Assembly (NCBI RefSeq): GCF_000166275.1
Contig: NZ_CM001023.1
Coordinates: 682,001 to 746,000 of the forward strand
DNA: 64,000 nt
Direction: 5' to 3'
Origin: Algoriphagus machipongonensis
GTDB lineage: Bacteria > Bacteroidota > Bacteroidia > Cytophagales > Cyclobacteriaceae
Below, in pieces: positions 1 to 9,287 of this stretch; position 1 is the first letter of the stretch; each line of letters opens with the position of its first letter. Below the pieces are notes generated by a model, which did no database searches, was not told the DNA's origin, and saw only the letters and a program-made list of their open reading frames with translations. The translations under genes were made by a program, and so were the position numbers.

Positions 1-1
1 G

Positions 2-1363
2 GCTTTTCAAGTTATTCTTCCCACTTCCATACCGGTTTGGAATACTTTGGTAGAAAGTTTTGGTGGGATTTCTAATATGGCTCCACCAGCAGATCAGATT
101 GAATTCTATACAAAATTCCAATTATGGTTCGCTGTAGTTTTGGCCTTATTAACTGCCGTAGGCCAGTTTTTCTGGTGGCAGAAAATGGACAAGCAAACCT
201 TGAAAAACACGCTGGTCACACCTTATATAGTTTCTGTATTGATTTCGGCAGGCATTATTGTTTTAGCAAAAGTTTACGATTGGAAATATATCATTATCGT
301 ATTGGCAGCAACTTTCACAATTGTTGCCAACTCTGTAATTCTCGCTAAAATCCTGAAAAAGTCAACATTCAAACTTGCTGGAGGATCACTGGCGCATATA
401 GGTTTAGGAATGGCCTTAATAGGCATTATGTTCAGCTCAGGTTATTCTGATGTCATTTCTATCAATATGTCAGGATTGACCTATAGCAATAGCTGGGAGG
501 ATGAACTTAATAAAGAGCATGTCCTTCTTTGGATCAATAAACCTACTCAAATGAAAGACTACACGGTGACTTACCGTGGTAGACAGAAAAAGGTGGTAGG
601 AGTTCCAGAATATGTGCCTGCCAAACTATTGGAATCGACGGGAAATGTCAATGAGGCCATTGCTTTGGAAGATTATAAAAATTACTTCCAGCATGGAGAC
701 ACCTTGGACTTGGTTTTAGAAGAAAATGACTATTTCAAAATCGACTATTACCAAAATGAAAAGCTTCAGTTTTCTTTGAACCCGATGTCTCAGTTTAATT
801 CTAGCATGGGAGGTTTGATTTCTTCGCCAGATTCAAAAATCTATTTGGACAAGGATCTTTATACCTATGTCGCGGCTATGAACGACTATGAAGACCCAGA
901 TTGGAAAGAAGAAGAAATCTACGAAGCAGCTCCTGGAGAGCAATTCCATGTTGCAGATTTTGTCACCTATTTTGATGGTGCTGATGTGATGGAGGAAATT
1001 GATGGCTACGTGCTACAAGAAGGGGATGTTGCTGTAAAAGCAAAACTGAGAATTTTGGATTACGATGTAGAAAAAGTATTAGAGCCTACCTTTATCATCA
1101 GAAATAATCAAGTGGGTAAAATCCCAGTAATAGACTCAGAATTGGGGATCAAAATCACCTTAGATAATATCCTTCCAATGGAGAATAAATTTGTCTTTAA
1201 AGTCAATCAATACCAAAAGGATTATGTAGTGATGAAAGCCATTGTGAAACCTTACATCAATGTACTTTGGATTGGGACAATCATCATGCTGACCGGCTTT
1301 ACAGTCGCAATCTTTAGAAGGTTTGATGAGTTCAAAAAAATGAGAGACAAGGGTCTTGAATAA
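2..1363 (+). CDS. ccmF: Cytochrome c biogenesis protein, CcmF/CcsA type, C-terminal part (5' end outside window)
   Basis: The reading frame is open from base 2 with no stop and no convincing start, so the window cuts the gene; about 453 residues are present. The visible part begins with PTSIPVWNTL, then has three hydrophobic helices at roughly residues 35-130. A fourth, containing SLAHIGLG, has a His of the kind CcmF proteins use as a haem ligand. A long extracytoplasmic domain of about 250 residues follows, then a last helix (VLWIGTIIMLTGFTVAIF) and a short basic tail. This layout fits the C-terminal half of CcmF, which attaches haem to apocytochrome c at the membrane. The Bacteroidota family name may be CcsA or CcmF. 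A strong terminator follows the stop. Confidence 0.78.
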   Translation, partial: AFQVILPTSIPVWNTLVESFGGISNMAPPADQIEFYTKFQLWFAVVLALLTAVGQFFWWQKMDKQTLKNTLVTPYIVSVLISAGIIVLAKVYDWKYIIIVLAATFTIVANSVILAKILKKSTFKLAGGSLAHIGLGMALIGIMFSSGYSDVISINMSGLTYSNSWEDELNKEHVLLWINKPTQMKDYTVTYRGRQKKVVGVPEYVPAKLLESTGNVNEAIALEDYKNYFQHGDTLDLVLEENDYFKIDYYQNEKLQFSLNPMSQFNSSMGGLISSPDSKIYLDKDLYTYVAAMNDYEDPDWKEEEIYEAAPGEQFHVADFVTYFDGADVMEEIDGYVLQEGDVAVKAKLRILDYDVEKVLEPTFIIRNNQVGKIPVIDSELGIKITLDNILPMENKFVFKVNQYQKDYVVMKAIVKPYINVLWIGTIIMLTGFTVAIFRRFDEFKKMRDKGLE

Positions 1364-1380
1364 GATCAACTTGCTATAAA

Positions 1381-1416
1381 AACAGAAAAGCCCGATTTCA
1401 ATCGGGCTTTTCTGTT
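1381..1416. terminator. Bidirectional intrinsic terminator between ccmF-like gene and pheS
   Basis: A perfect 16-bp inverted repeat (1381-1396 and 1401-1416) with a TTCA loop. It has a GC core (GCCCGAT/ATCGGGC) and A/T-rich outer arms that give a U-run on either strand. It lies between two convergent genes. Confidence 0.9.
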
Positions 1417-1432
1417 TTAAAGATGTTTTTAT

Positions 1433-2461
1433 CTATAATATCGGCCTAAACTGCTTTAGGAACCGGACATCGTTTTCTGTAAATAATCGAAGATCTTTGA
1501 TCTGGTATTTCAACATGGCGATTCTTTCTATTCCCATTCCGAAAGCAAATCCAGTGTATTTTTTGGAATCGATACCACAGTTTTCCAAAACATTTGGATC
1601 TACCATTCCAGAACCACCAATTTCTACCCATCCTGTACCTTTACAGACGTTGCAGCCTTTTCCGCCACAAATCATACAGGTGATATCAATCTCTGCGCTA
1701 GGCTCAGTAAATGGGAAATAGGAAGGTCTGAATCTGACCTTGGTTCCTTTCCCAAACATCTCTTTTGCAAAGTGGTATAGGGTATTCTTTAAATCGGCAA
1801 ACCCAACGTTTTCATCTACATATAAACCTTCCACTTGGTGGAAAATACAATGTGCGCGAGCAGAAATTGCCTCATTTCTATACACTCTTCCCGGAGAAAG
1901 TGTTCTGATCGGAGGTTTTTGATTTTCCATCACACGAACCTGCACCGAAGAGGTATGCGTACGCAAGGCGATATCAGGATTTTTTTCAATGAAGAAGGTG
2001 TCCTGCATCTCACGGGCTGGGTGGTTTTCAGGGAAGTTTAAGGCAGTAAAATTATGCCAATCATCTTCTATTTCTGGTCCTTCAGATAAGTTGAAACCGA
2101 TTCTCTCGAAAATCTCAATAATTCTCTGTCTGGTTGCTGTTAGAGGATGAATACCACCAATTTCATGATTGGAGGGCGGTAAAGTCAAATCAATATCAGC
2201 AGATTTTGACTTTTTATTGGCTTGATTAACTTTCTCGATTAATTCCTGAAATTTTTCTTCAGCAATTTGCTTCACTCCATTTACCAATTGTCCAAAAGCT
2301 CGTTTTTCCTCATTTGGGATTTTCCCCATTTCGGCAAAAAGTCCACCCACTACGGATTTCTTAGAAATAAATTCCATTCGGAAAGACTCTAATTCTTCGG
2401 GTGTATTTGCGTCTGCCTTCGCAATAGCAGCTTTTATTGCTTCAATTTTCTCCTGATACAT
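1433..2461 (-). CDS. pheS: Phenylalanine--tRNA ligase alpha subunit
   Basis: Catalytic subunit of the heterotetrameric class II phenylalanyl-tRNA synthetase, which charges tRNA-Phe in the cytoplasm. At 342 residues it has normal family length. An N-terminal coiled-coil region (about 1-90) precedes the catalytic core. Visible core motifs are HPLTATRQRIIEIF, FPENHPAREMQDTFF, RTHTSSVQVR, PGRVYRNEAISARAH, a Cys-rich insert (CMICGGKGCNVCKGTGW) and the class II motif 3 GMGIERIAMLKY. The beta subunit gene pheT is not adjacent. A consensus Bacteroidetes promoter sits 22 bases ahead of the ATG. Confidence 0.97.
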   Translation of the reverse strand: MYQEKIEAIKAAIAKADANTPEELESFRMEFISKKSVVGGLFAEMGKIPNEEKRAFGQLVNGVKQIAEEKFQELIEKVNQANKKSKSADIDLTLPPSNHEIGGIHPLTATRQRIIEIFERIGFNLSEGPEIEDDWHNFTALNFPENHPAREMQDTFFIEKNPDIALRTHTSSVQVRVMENQKPPIRTLSPGRVYRNEAISARAHCIFHQVEGLYVDENVGFADLKNTLYHFAKEMFGKGTKVRFRPSYFPFTEPSAEIDITCMICGGKGCNVCKGTGWVEIGGSGMVDPNVLENCGIDSKKYTGFAFGMGIERIAMLKYQIKDLRLFTENDVRFLKQFRPIL

Positions 2462-2483
2462 GCTTTACCAATTAATCAAGCCA

Positions 2484-2515
2484 CAAAGCTAAGGGTTTTA
2501 GGCTTTTTAAGACAA
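2484..2515 (-). promoter_or_regulatory. pheS promoter, TTG-N21-TAGCTTTG
   Basis: On the minus strand TTG (2513-2515) is followed after 21 bases by TAGCTTTG (2484-2491). This matches the Bacteroidetes housekeeping consensus TTG-N19-23-TAnnTTTG. The pheS ATG is 22 bases downstream. Confidence 0.7.
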
Positions 2516-2660
2516 AAAAATGAAAAGGGATTCGCATCCTTTGCCAGCCAAAAAAGGAGAGTTCTTACAATTCTTTCAAATCTCCCTCAATCCAACCCAT
2601 CCATATGCTTCGTAATTCACTTCAAATAGGAAATAAAAAATCATCAAAACTTACAACATT

Positions 2661-3227
2661 ATGAAAATTCAAAATCTTTTAAAATTCGCCATGTCGGCAT
2701 TTATTTTCTTGTCTGCAAATATTGCTTTTGCTCAAATGGAGAATACCGTGATGGTGGGAGGAGCAGAAATGTATCCTTCTAAAAATATTGTGGAGAATGC
2801 AGTAAATTCTGCAGATCACACGACATTGGTTGCCGCAGTAAAAGCTGCTGGTTTGGTTGAGACATTACAAGGTGCAGGACCATTTACCGTATTTGCTCCG
2901 GAAAACTCGGCTTTCGAGAAACTTCCTGAAGGTACTGTAGAGACTCTTTTGAAGCCAGAGAACAAAGCGCAATTACAAGCGGTTCTTACTTACCATGTAG
3001 TAGCAGGTAAAATGGGCTCTAAGGAGATTGCTGCTGCAATTAAAAAAGGGAAAGGAAAAGCGGTTCTTACTACTGTGCAAGGAGGTAAATTAACTGCTTG
3101 GATGAAAGGTAAAGACCTTTATATCACAGATGAAAACGGGGGTCAATCTAAAGTGACTATCGCAGATGTTTGGCAGAAAAATGGAGTGATTCACTCTGTG
3201 GATACCGTAGTTCTTCCAAAAATGTAA
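2661..3227 (+). CDS. Secreted fasciclin (FAS1) domain protein
   Basis: 188 residues with a clear signal peptide at about 1-24 (hydrophobic stretch ending NIAFAQ). One FAS1 domain follows at about 45-186. Conserved FAS1 features are VFAPENSAFEKLP (H1 region), LTYHVVAGKM (H2/YH region) and the closing IADVWQKNGVIHSVDTVVLP. FAS1 domains act in adhesion or protein-protein contact outside the cell; the ligand is unknown. The gene is monocistronic, with about 200 bp upstream and its own terminator. Confidence 0.93.
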   Translation: MKIQNLLKFAMSAFIFLSANIAFAQMENTVMVGGAEMYPSKNIVENAVNSADHTTLVAAVKAAGLVETLQGAGPFTVFAPENSAFEKLPEGTVETLLKPENKAQLQAVLTYHVVAGKMGSKEIAAAIKKGKGKAVLTTVQGGKLTAWMKGKDLYITDENGGQSKVTIADVWQKNGVIHSVDTVVLPKM

Positions 3228-3252
3228 TAGTAATTTGTTACCCAATCGAAGG

Positions 3253-3282
3253 CCGGCTCTAGTATTAGAGTCGGTTTTTTTT
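3253..3282 (+). terminator. Intrinsic terminator after the fasciclin gene
   Basis: Nine-bp stem (3253-3261 with 3266-3274, one G-T wobble), GTAT loop and a run of eight T. It ends three bases before the stop codon of the converging lipoprotein gene. Confidence 0.88.
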
Positions 3283-3284
3283 GT

Positions 3285-4355
3285 TTATAAAAGCTCCTTC
3301 GGGATCTGAAAAACAGCAATGCCTGGATCTTCCCCAGTGGTCAAGGCATAGATTTCATTGGCCTGTTCGTTGATTGAAATATAAGAAACTGACCTATCCA
3401 ATAACAGTCGCCATTTTGGTTTTCCCTTTAAAGTGAATACCCTGATTTCTTTGGCTGTCAACCCTGATTTTGCATAGTCGTTATAAGAAAATCCGGAGTA
3501 GAGTGCAAAAATGAATTTTTCACTTACAGCCACCTCTTGATATTTCTTTGGATAGTTAGGGGGAAAACTCATCATTCCTCCGAATTTACTGTCTATGTAC
3601 TCAAATTCAGGTACCTTCAGGTCGGGCCCGATCACGGAAATAAAATCTTTAGTTTTATAATTGAATATTTCCAGCTTATCTCGATACATACTCGTTAAGA
3701 CATAAACCTCATTTTCCTGATTTCCACCAAACCTACCTTTGTTTAGAAGGCTTATTTGATTTATTGGTAAATCTGGCATTTCAGCAATTTTTTCTAAGTC
3801 ACCATAATGTCCAATTAGTTTTCCTTCTCGATCAAATTCCAAAATTTTGCTTTCGCTTTCACTTGCCATTCCCAGATAGTTTCCATTAGGAATTAAAATC
3901 AGATCCAAACGTCCCAGACTTGGATCAGGAATATTGTGATCCTTACTAGCCAATAAAGAGGTGTCATTCATCGAAAATGAAGAGATCTTTCTGTTATTGT
4001 AGTCATTTACCCAAAAATTGTCTTTGTCCTGTGATTCTATAAAAGAGGGTACATTATTTTCTAATGGACCTTGGCCAACTTTACCTTTGGGTTTATCATA
4101 AGTCCAGTCTACCGTATTGATGATATGAAAGCGAGGATATTCATCTGGAACATTATGGTATTCACCAATCAGTATTTTATCCCCTTGATGCATAAAACTT
4201 GAAGGATTTATTATCTCTTCAAAAAAGTGTAATTCAGAACTGATTTCGATCTCTTTAAAATCATCGAGTTCTATTGATATTATCGAGTTCTTCTCGGATT
4301 CTGATGTACAGGAAAAGAAAAAGATGGATAGAGCAAGGTGGTATAAATATCTCAT
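3285..4355 (-). CDS. 6-bladed beta-propeller lipoprotein (BF3164-like)
   Basis: 356 residues. The N-terminus is a lipoprotein signal with lipobox FFSC (Cys16). The rest is rich in short beta-strand repeats. Segments such as GKVGQGPLENNVPSF and the pattern (aromatic)-N-x-x-x-x-K(I/L) recall the BF3164/TolB-like 6-bladed propeller lipoproteins common in Bacteroidota. The function of that family is unknown; propellers often bind peptides or glycans. It ends three bases past the fasciclin terminator and has no operon partner. The fold call is by resemblance only. Confidence 0.72.
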   Translation of the reverse strand: MRYLYHLALSIFFFSCTSESEKNSIISIELDDFKEIEISSELHFFEEIINPSSFMHQGDKILIGEYHNVPDEYPRFHIINTVDWTYDKPKGKVGQGPLENNVPSFIESQDKDNFWVNDYNNRKISSFSMNDTSLLASKDHNIPDPSLGRLDLILIPNGNYLGMASESESKILEFDREGKLIGHYGDLEKIAEMPDLPINQISLLNKGRFGGNQENEVYVLTSMYRDKLEIFNYKTKDFISVIGPDLKVPEFEYIDSKFGGMMSFPPNYPKKYQEVAVSEKFIFALYSGFSYNDYAKSGLTAKEIRVFTLKGKPKWRLLLDRSVSYISINEQANEIYALTTGEDPGIAVFQIPKELL

Positions 4356-4404
4356 ATAAATAACAATTTAGTTATCATTACTAATATTTAGTAGAAGGGT
4401 AAAT

Positions 4405-4433
4405 AAAAAAACCGACTGAAAATTTCCAGTCGG
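4405..4433 (-). terminator. Intrinsic terminator of the outer-membrane barrel gene
   Basis: Read on the minus strand: 7-bp stem (4427-4433 with 4412-4418), then a run of seven T. It lies about 50 bases past the stop of the gene at 4483-7332. Confidence 0.85.
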
Positions 4434-4482
4434 CTTAAAATCGTATGATCTCGTAATCTTAAATCCTATTTGGTAATTCTTT

Positions 4483-7332
4483 TTACCAAGTTCTACCGCC
4501 TCGTCTTGGTCCTCCCCAAGGTCTATCTCCACCATTATTTTCAGGTTGTTTAAAATTACCTATGATGTAAGTGAAGGTCAGCAATCCATATCTTGTCAAA
4601 ACATTGGTATAAACATCCGTAACAGCCACATCAGAAATTGTTCTCTGAATGCTGTTATTCTGATTTAACAAATCGAAGATGACGACTTTCAATTCAGCTT
4701 TATTGTTTTTGGCAAAGCGGTAACCTGCTTCAATATTCCATAACCAAACGGATTGATCAAACCCTTCAGAAAGTCCACTATACAGGGAGTTGTTGATGTT
4801 ATTACCCACAAATAACTTCCCATCATTTGGAGAATAGTAAAGGCGTAGATTTGATTCTTGGATATAATAGTTTTGATCTAAATTTTCCTGAAGACTTGAG
4901 TTGACAATGGTGTAAGTACCCGTTGTGCTAATGGTGAAATCAAAGTCCTTACTGATATTACTTGTCAGGGTAAGTCCTTGGCTTAAATCGATGTTGTCAT
5001 TTAAGTTTCTCTCTCCATTAATCAAACCTGGATTACGAGTAAAACCAAGCCTAGTATTGAAGTTGATTTTTGACTTGATTTTTTGAATCGGTGTGCCATA
5101 ACTCATAAACAAGCGCGTGTTGAAATTTCCATCCAAATTCACTGGCATCCTGATTTGTCCACCTTTTCTCAGTAATACATCCCCATTGATCAAAGTATCT
5201 TGTTCCGCTATAAAAGTGCTACTACCGATGTAATTATTGGTGCTAGAATAGTTGAGGAACATAAAGAAAGAACGATTCTTCTCCATGTTGAATTTACCGA
5301 TGTTGGCAAAGATGCTATTCTGAAAACTTTGGCTCAAAGTAGGGTTACCAACACTAAGGTTTAGAGGGTTTTGGTTGTTTACCACATTCTGTAATTGGCT
5401 TACAGAAGGTTCATCTGTATTGGTACGGTAGCGAATTCGGAAATTCATTCCTGTTTCACGGTTTCTGAAACTCACATGAGCACTTGGTAGGATGTTATTA
5501 AAGTCTCTATTAAAAACACCTGGGTTTGGGAAAGTAGCCTCATTGTCCAATCTGGCGTTTTGATAATCCAAGTTGACGTTAAAGTTCCAACCTTCGTTAT
5601 TATAAGCGTATCCGGTACGAAGTCTTTGAGTGATAAATTTGTTTTCAAAAACATTACTTAATGCAGTGTCCAAGACGGGTTGCATTTCTTCGTTAAATAC
5701 TCGTGTTCTCTGGTCAGAATCAGTTTTGTTATTTCCAATTTGGTAACCTACCGTACCAATAGATTTTTCTCCCAAAGGTTCTGTCCACGTCATGTTGACA
5801 CGATAATTAAAGCCTTTTGATAACACGTCGGTTTCTTGCAAGGTTGTGTCTACTGCGTTTCTATCATAGTCTACACTTGCTGCCAACAGTTCGGAATATT
5901 GGTCATTATTATTCCAATTGGTAAAGATGTCCGTAGAAAATGTTCTTCCCTTTTTGTCAAACTTATATCGGTAAGTGATGTTGTTTGAGATATTGTATGA
6001 ATTGTTTTCTGCATCCGTAATTGATCTTAGTGCAGATAGGGAATCGCCTGCATTATTAGAGGTGAAGGCATCTCGATCACTAAAGGTCTTCCGGGTAGAG
6101 AAAGAAATATTTGGGGTGATGATCAGAGAGTTTTTATCATTTAAGTCTGCTTCAATTCTCGCATTTGCTCTGTGGTTGTAATTTTCCACGGTATTGACCA
6201 AGTTCTCTTGATAATACTGAGTCAGACTTTCGTTGATGACAGTTTCACGATTGGTGATTTGTCTCAAGGAGTTATTGGAGTTATTGAAGAAATAACTTCC
6301 GGTTAAATTTACTTTGGAACCCAGCTTGTCACTATAGTTCAAACCAATCGCGTTGGTGGTAATCGTTCCAATATCATTGCCACCGTAGAAGCTTCCGCCT
6401 CCACCTCCCCAGCCGCCACGACCACGTCCTCTTCCTCCAGAAGCGTTGGCATTTACACCTGCTAGGTCTTCGCTTGAAAAGTTTTGCTGATTGACATTAT
6501 TGAATAGACCTAAAATAGAAACTCTTCGGTCTCCATTAAATAGGTTCACACTTCCTCCAGCCGAATATCTATCGTCTGTTCCATATCCTCCGTAGACTCT
6601 ACCAAACTTTCCGTTTTTACGGTCTTCTCTCAGGATGATATTAATGGTTTTGGTATAGGTTCCATCATCAAAACCCGTTAATCGGCTTTGGTCAGACTTC
6701 TGATCAAGAACTTCTACACGGTCAATCGCATCTGCGGGGAGATTTCGAAGAGCGATATTCGGATCCGAACCGAAAAATTCTCTTCCATCTACTAATATCT
6801 TTTGAACGGCTTCGCCTTGGGCTTGAACTTCTCCATTAGCGATGGTTACTCCCGGTAATTTTCTTACCAGGTCTTCAGCCATTCCATTTTCTTTTGTTTT
6901 AAAAGCTGAGGCATTGAAAGAGGTAGTATCTCCTCTCATTTCTCCTACCGGAGATTGGCCTTCAATAATCACTTCTCCTAAAGTCTGGGTATCTTCTTTT
7001 AACACTAAGGTTCCCAAATCAGATGGGTCTCTTAGGTTGTGAGTTTTGGTAATCGTTTCATAACCGATGAATTTAATCTCAATCTTTACTTGTGGAATGT
7101 CAGGTCGGTTTACTTCAAATTTTCCTTGAGCGTCAGTCACTCCTCCTACCAACAAAGAATCGGTCACGGTTTTAATTAGGATGTTTGCACCATTCATTGG
7201 CGTTTGAGTACTGCCATCCATGACAGTTCCGCGAAGCTTGATCTGGTTTTGTCCCTGAGTACGTTGCCCATACGCTTCAAAAACTAGAAACAGGCATGAA
7301 ACAATAAAAATGGTCTTGTATAGGTTTCTCAT
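4483..7332 (-). CDS. Outer-membrane beta-barrel protein with carboxypeptidase-regulatory and TonB-plug domains
   Basis: 949 residues. A signal peptide (about 1-22, ending AYGQ) is followed by a carboxypeptidase-regulatory-like beta-sandwich at about 32-115 (LRGTVMDGSTQTPMNGANI). A plug-like domain at about 120-215 contains VRKLPGVTI, VQKILVDGREFFG and LPADAIDRVEVL. The rest is a 22-strand-type barrel of the outer membrane protein beta-barrel family. There is a Gly/Arg-rich loop near residue 300 and a Gly/Arg-rich C-terminus ending GGRTW. No SusD partner is adjacent, so it is not a typical SusCD pair. The substrate is unknown. Confidence 0.88.
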   Translation of the reverse strand: MRNLYKTIFIVSCLFLVFEAYGQRTQGQNQIKLRGTVMDGSTQTPMNGANILIKTVTDSLLVGGVTDAQGKFEVNRPDIPQVKIEIKFIGYETITKTHNLRDPSDLGTLVLKEDTQTLGEVIIEGQSPVGEMRGDTTSFNASAFKTKENGMAEDLVRKLPGVTIANGEVQAQGEAVQKILVDGREFFGSDPNIALRNLPADAIDRVEVLDQKSDQSRLTGFDDGTYTKTINIILREDRKNGKFGRVYGGYGTDDRYSAGGSVNLFNGDRRVSILGLFNNVNQQNFSSEDLAGVNANASGGRGRGRGGWGGGGGSFYGGNDIGTITTNAIGLNYSDKLGSKVNLTGSYFFNNSNNSLRQITNRETVINESLTQYYQENLVNTVENYNHRANARIEADLNDKNSLIITPNISFSTRKTFSDRDAFTSNNAGDSLSALRSITDAENNSYNISNNITYRYKFDKKGRTFSTDIFTNWNNNDQYSELLAASVDYDRNAVDTTLQETDVLSKGFNYRVNMTWTEPLGEKSIGTVGYQIGNNKTDSDQRTRVFNEEMQPVLDTALSNVFENKFITQRLRTGYAYNNEGWNFNVNLDYQNARLDNEATFPNPGVFNRDFNNILPSAHVSFRNRETGMNFRIRYRTNTDEPSVSQLQNVVNNQNPLNLSVGNPTLSQSFQNSIFANIGKFNMEKNRSFFMFLNYSSTNNYIGSSTFIAEQDTLINGDVLLRKGGQIRMPVNLDGNFNTRLFMSYGTPIQKIKSKINFNTRLGFTRNPGLINGERNLNDNIDLSQGLTLTSNISKDFDFTISTTGTYTIVNSSLQENLDQNYYIQESNLRLYYSPNDGKLFVGNNINNSLYSGLSEGFDQSVWLWNIEAGYRFAKNNKAELKVVIFDLLNQNNSIQRTISDVAVTDVYTNVLTRYGLLTFTYIIGNFKQPENNGGDRPWGGPRRGGRTW

Positions 7333-7453
7333 AATTGCGTAAATCTATCTCTTTGACCTAGATACTTGGTCAATGGTTTACTGCAGATGAGAAGAAAAAT
7401 TAGAGTGGAAAAACAAAGGGATAAAAGGCAAAAAAATCATTTAAACTTCCATG

Positions 7454-7792
7454 CTATTTTAAGTGCTCCATGATCTCGGAATAAGAAATTCCATAATGGC
7501 TGTTGTCATAAACAGCTTTTCCATTTTTAACCAAAATGACTTGAGGAGATTCATGAGGAATTCCAAAATCAATACTCACCTGATCTGAAAGTTGACGATT
7601 GGCAATTAAATCCAAAAAGTAAGGTGCTACTTGTTGATTATCTTCATCCTTCCAATTCCGCTGAAGCCTATTTAAAGACATGCTGCTCAAGGAACAGCGG
7701 GTACTATGTTTATAAATTAACACAGGGGTTTCTTCGCTCAATTGCTTGATCGCATCTATTTGACCTTCTTCTGTAAGTTTATTCCAATTCAT
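7454..7792 (-). CDS. ytxJ: Bacillithiol-system redox-active protein YtxJ
   Basis: 112 residues, a small thioredoxin-fold protein. Residues about 22-40 (VLIYKHSTRCSLSSMSL) carry the single active-site Cys in the TRCxxS context of YtxJ (DUF2847). The central VDFGIPHESPQVIL holds a cis-Pro-like SPQ. YtxJ is thought to act as a monothiol bacilliredoxin in species that make bacillithiol. It lies alone, divergent from the DUF4403 lipoprotein gene. Confidence 0.85.
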   Translation of the reverse strand: MNWNKLTEEGQIDAIKQLSEETPVLIYKHSTRCSLSSMSLNRLQRNWKDEDNQQVAPYFLDLIANRQLSDQVSIDFGIPHESPQVILVKNGKAVYDNSHYGISYSEIMEHLK

Positions 7793-7824
7793 TGATCACA
7801 ATTTATAACTGGGCAATATTTTTG
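7792..7824 (+). promoter_or_regulatory. Promoter of the DUF4403 gene, TTG-N22-TATTTTTG
   Basis: TTG at 7792-7794 and TATTTTTG at 7817-7824 fit the TTG-N19-23-TAnnTTTG consensus. The ATG is 40 bases downstream. Confidence 0.55.
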
Positions 7825-7864
7825 GGGAGAATAAAGTTCCCTGATTTAATATGAATTTTATCGC

Positions 7865-9262
7865 ATGAAAATACAATCCAAAAAGCTTCCATACCAAATT
7901 CTTCAATTTATGTTTTTAGGAGGATTGCTTCTTTCTTCCTGTAAGTCTTTCAATCCTCATCAAATTCCAGATTCTCCGCTTCCCCCTCCGGCATATTCCA
8001 GTGTTAATGTGCCTGTATCCATACCTCAACAATCTCTCAATAAAATCTTAAACCAAGTCATCCCTGCAGTTATCATTGATGATGAAAATCTGGATATGGG
8101 AAATTTAGAGGGAGAGTTAAAGTTGAACAGAAATGGAATGGCTTCTTATACAACGTTAGATAGCCAGAGGATGCAACTTACCCTTCCCCTGAAAATCGAA
8201 GGAGAGTTAGGTTTAAAGAAAAAAGGCTTAGGTAACTTGATTCAAACTCGAATTCCTCTGGATGAAACTGTTTCTCCTGTATTTATTATCAACCCAACCA
8301 TCAATCCTGATTGGTCAATCTCTGTCCAGGATTTTGAACTTGTGGATCTTGGAGGGGAGCTTTCCCTGGATGTCTTTGGGATGAAAGTAGATTTATCGGG
8401 CTTATTAGAGAAAGAAATAAATAAATGGGGAGAGGAAAACCTAAATTCAAACTCTTCCATATTTTCTTTAAAGTCATTTATAGACCTCGCTTGGAATCAA
8501 GTAGGAAGACCATTTACCATCAATTGGGAAGAAGAAAAATCAGCATTTTCTATTCAGCCGGATTCCCTGAAACTCAAAGAATACTTTGGAGCCAATCAGG
8601 ATTTGAATTTATGGCTTGGGCTAAATGGTAAAGTCAATACCCACCCAGGAGACGCTGCGCCAAGCAGGGCATTTCCATTGCCTGAATTGTCCGAAAACAG
8701 TGATTCTGAAAATCACCTGGAAATTACTCTGCCTTGGACGATTTCTTATGAACAACTAGATGAACTTCTGGGTGAAAATTTTAATGGAAAGCAGATCAGA
8801 GTTGATAAGAAAACCATGATGACGCCAAGTAACCTGAAGAGTTATGCCTACGGAGAATTTCTAGGCATCTCAATGGATTTCTTTGCTACCCAGACCAATG
8901 GGAAAAGTTTGGAGGGTAAGATCTATGTGATCGGAAAACCTGCTTATGATGCAGTGAATGAGACTCTTTATTTTGAGGACATTAATTTCAAAATGGAAAG
9001 CGGAAACTTTGGAGCTCAAACAAGCGTGGGTTTGAAGAAGCGAAAAATCATCAAAAACATAGAAAAAAGGGCTGTTTTTCCTATTGGTGAAACCTTAGTG
9101 GAAAGTCTTGTGACAATTGAGGATAGGCTGTCACTGAAAACAGGAATTGCCAACTTAGAAATAGAGGGTCTGGAAGTAAGTCCAGAGGATTTCTTCCCTT
9201 CCAAAAATGGATTGACAGTTCATATGAAGGCCAAAGGGAATGTAACAATTGACTGGAAATAA
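7865..9262 (+). CDS. DUF4403 family lipoprotein
   Basis: 465 residues. The signal peptide ends in lipobox LSSC (Cys about 26), so the protein is probably anchored in the outer membrane. DUF4403 fills the mature part. Typical points are an early SSVNVPVSIPQQSLNKILN, paired beta-strand repeats, and a late section reading NLEIEGLEVSPEDFFP. Such proteins look like lipid- or membrane-binding tubular/BPI-like folds, but no function is established. It is monocistronic with its own promoter. Confidence 0.85.
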   Translation: MKIQSKKLPYQILQFMFLGGLLLSSCKSFNPHQIPDSPLPPPAYSSVNVPVSIPQQSLNKILNQVIPAVIIDDENLDMGNLEGELKLNRNGMASYTTLDSQRMQLTLPLKIEGELGLKKKGLGNLIQTRIPLDETVSPVFIINPTINPDWSISVQDFELVDLGGELSLDVFGMKVDLSGLLEKEINKWGEENLNSNSSIFSLKSFIDLAWNQVGRPFTINWEEEKSAFSIQPDSLKLKEYFGANQDLNLWLGLNGKVNTHPGDAAPSRAFPLPELSENSDSENHLEITLPWTISYEQLDELLGENFNGKQIRVDKKTMMTPSNLKSYAYGEFLGISMDFFATQTNGKSLEGKIYVIGKPAYDAVNETLYFEDINFKMESGNFGAQTSVGLKKRKIIKNIEKRAVFPIGETLVESLVTIEDRLSLKTGIANLEIEGLEVSPEDFFPSKNGLTVHMKAKGNVTIDWK

Positions 9263-9287
9263 TTAATATCCTTCGGAAGTGAGGTAG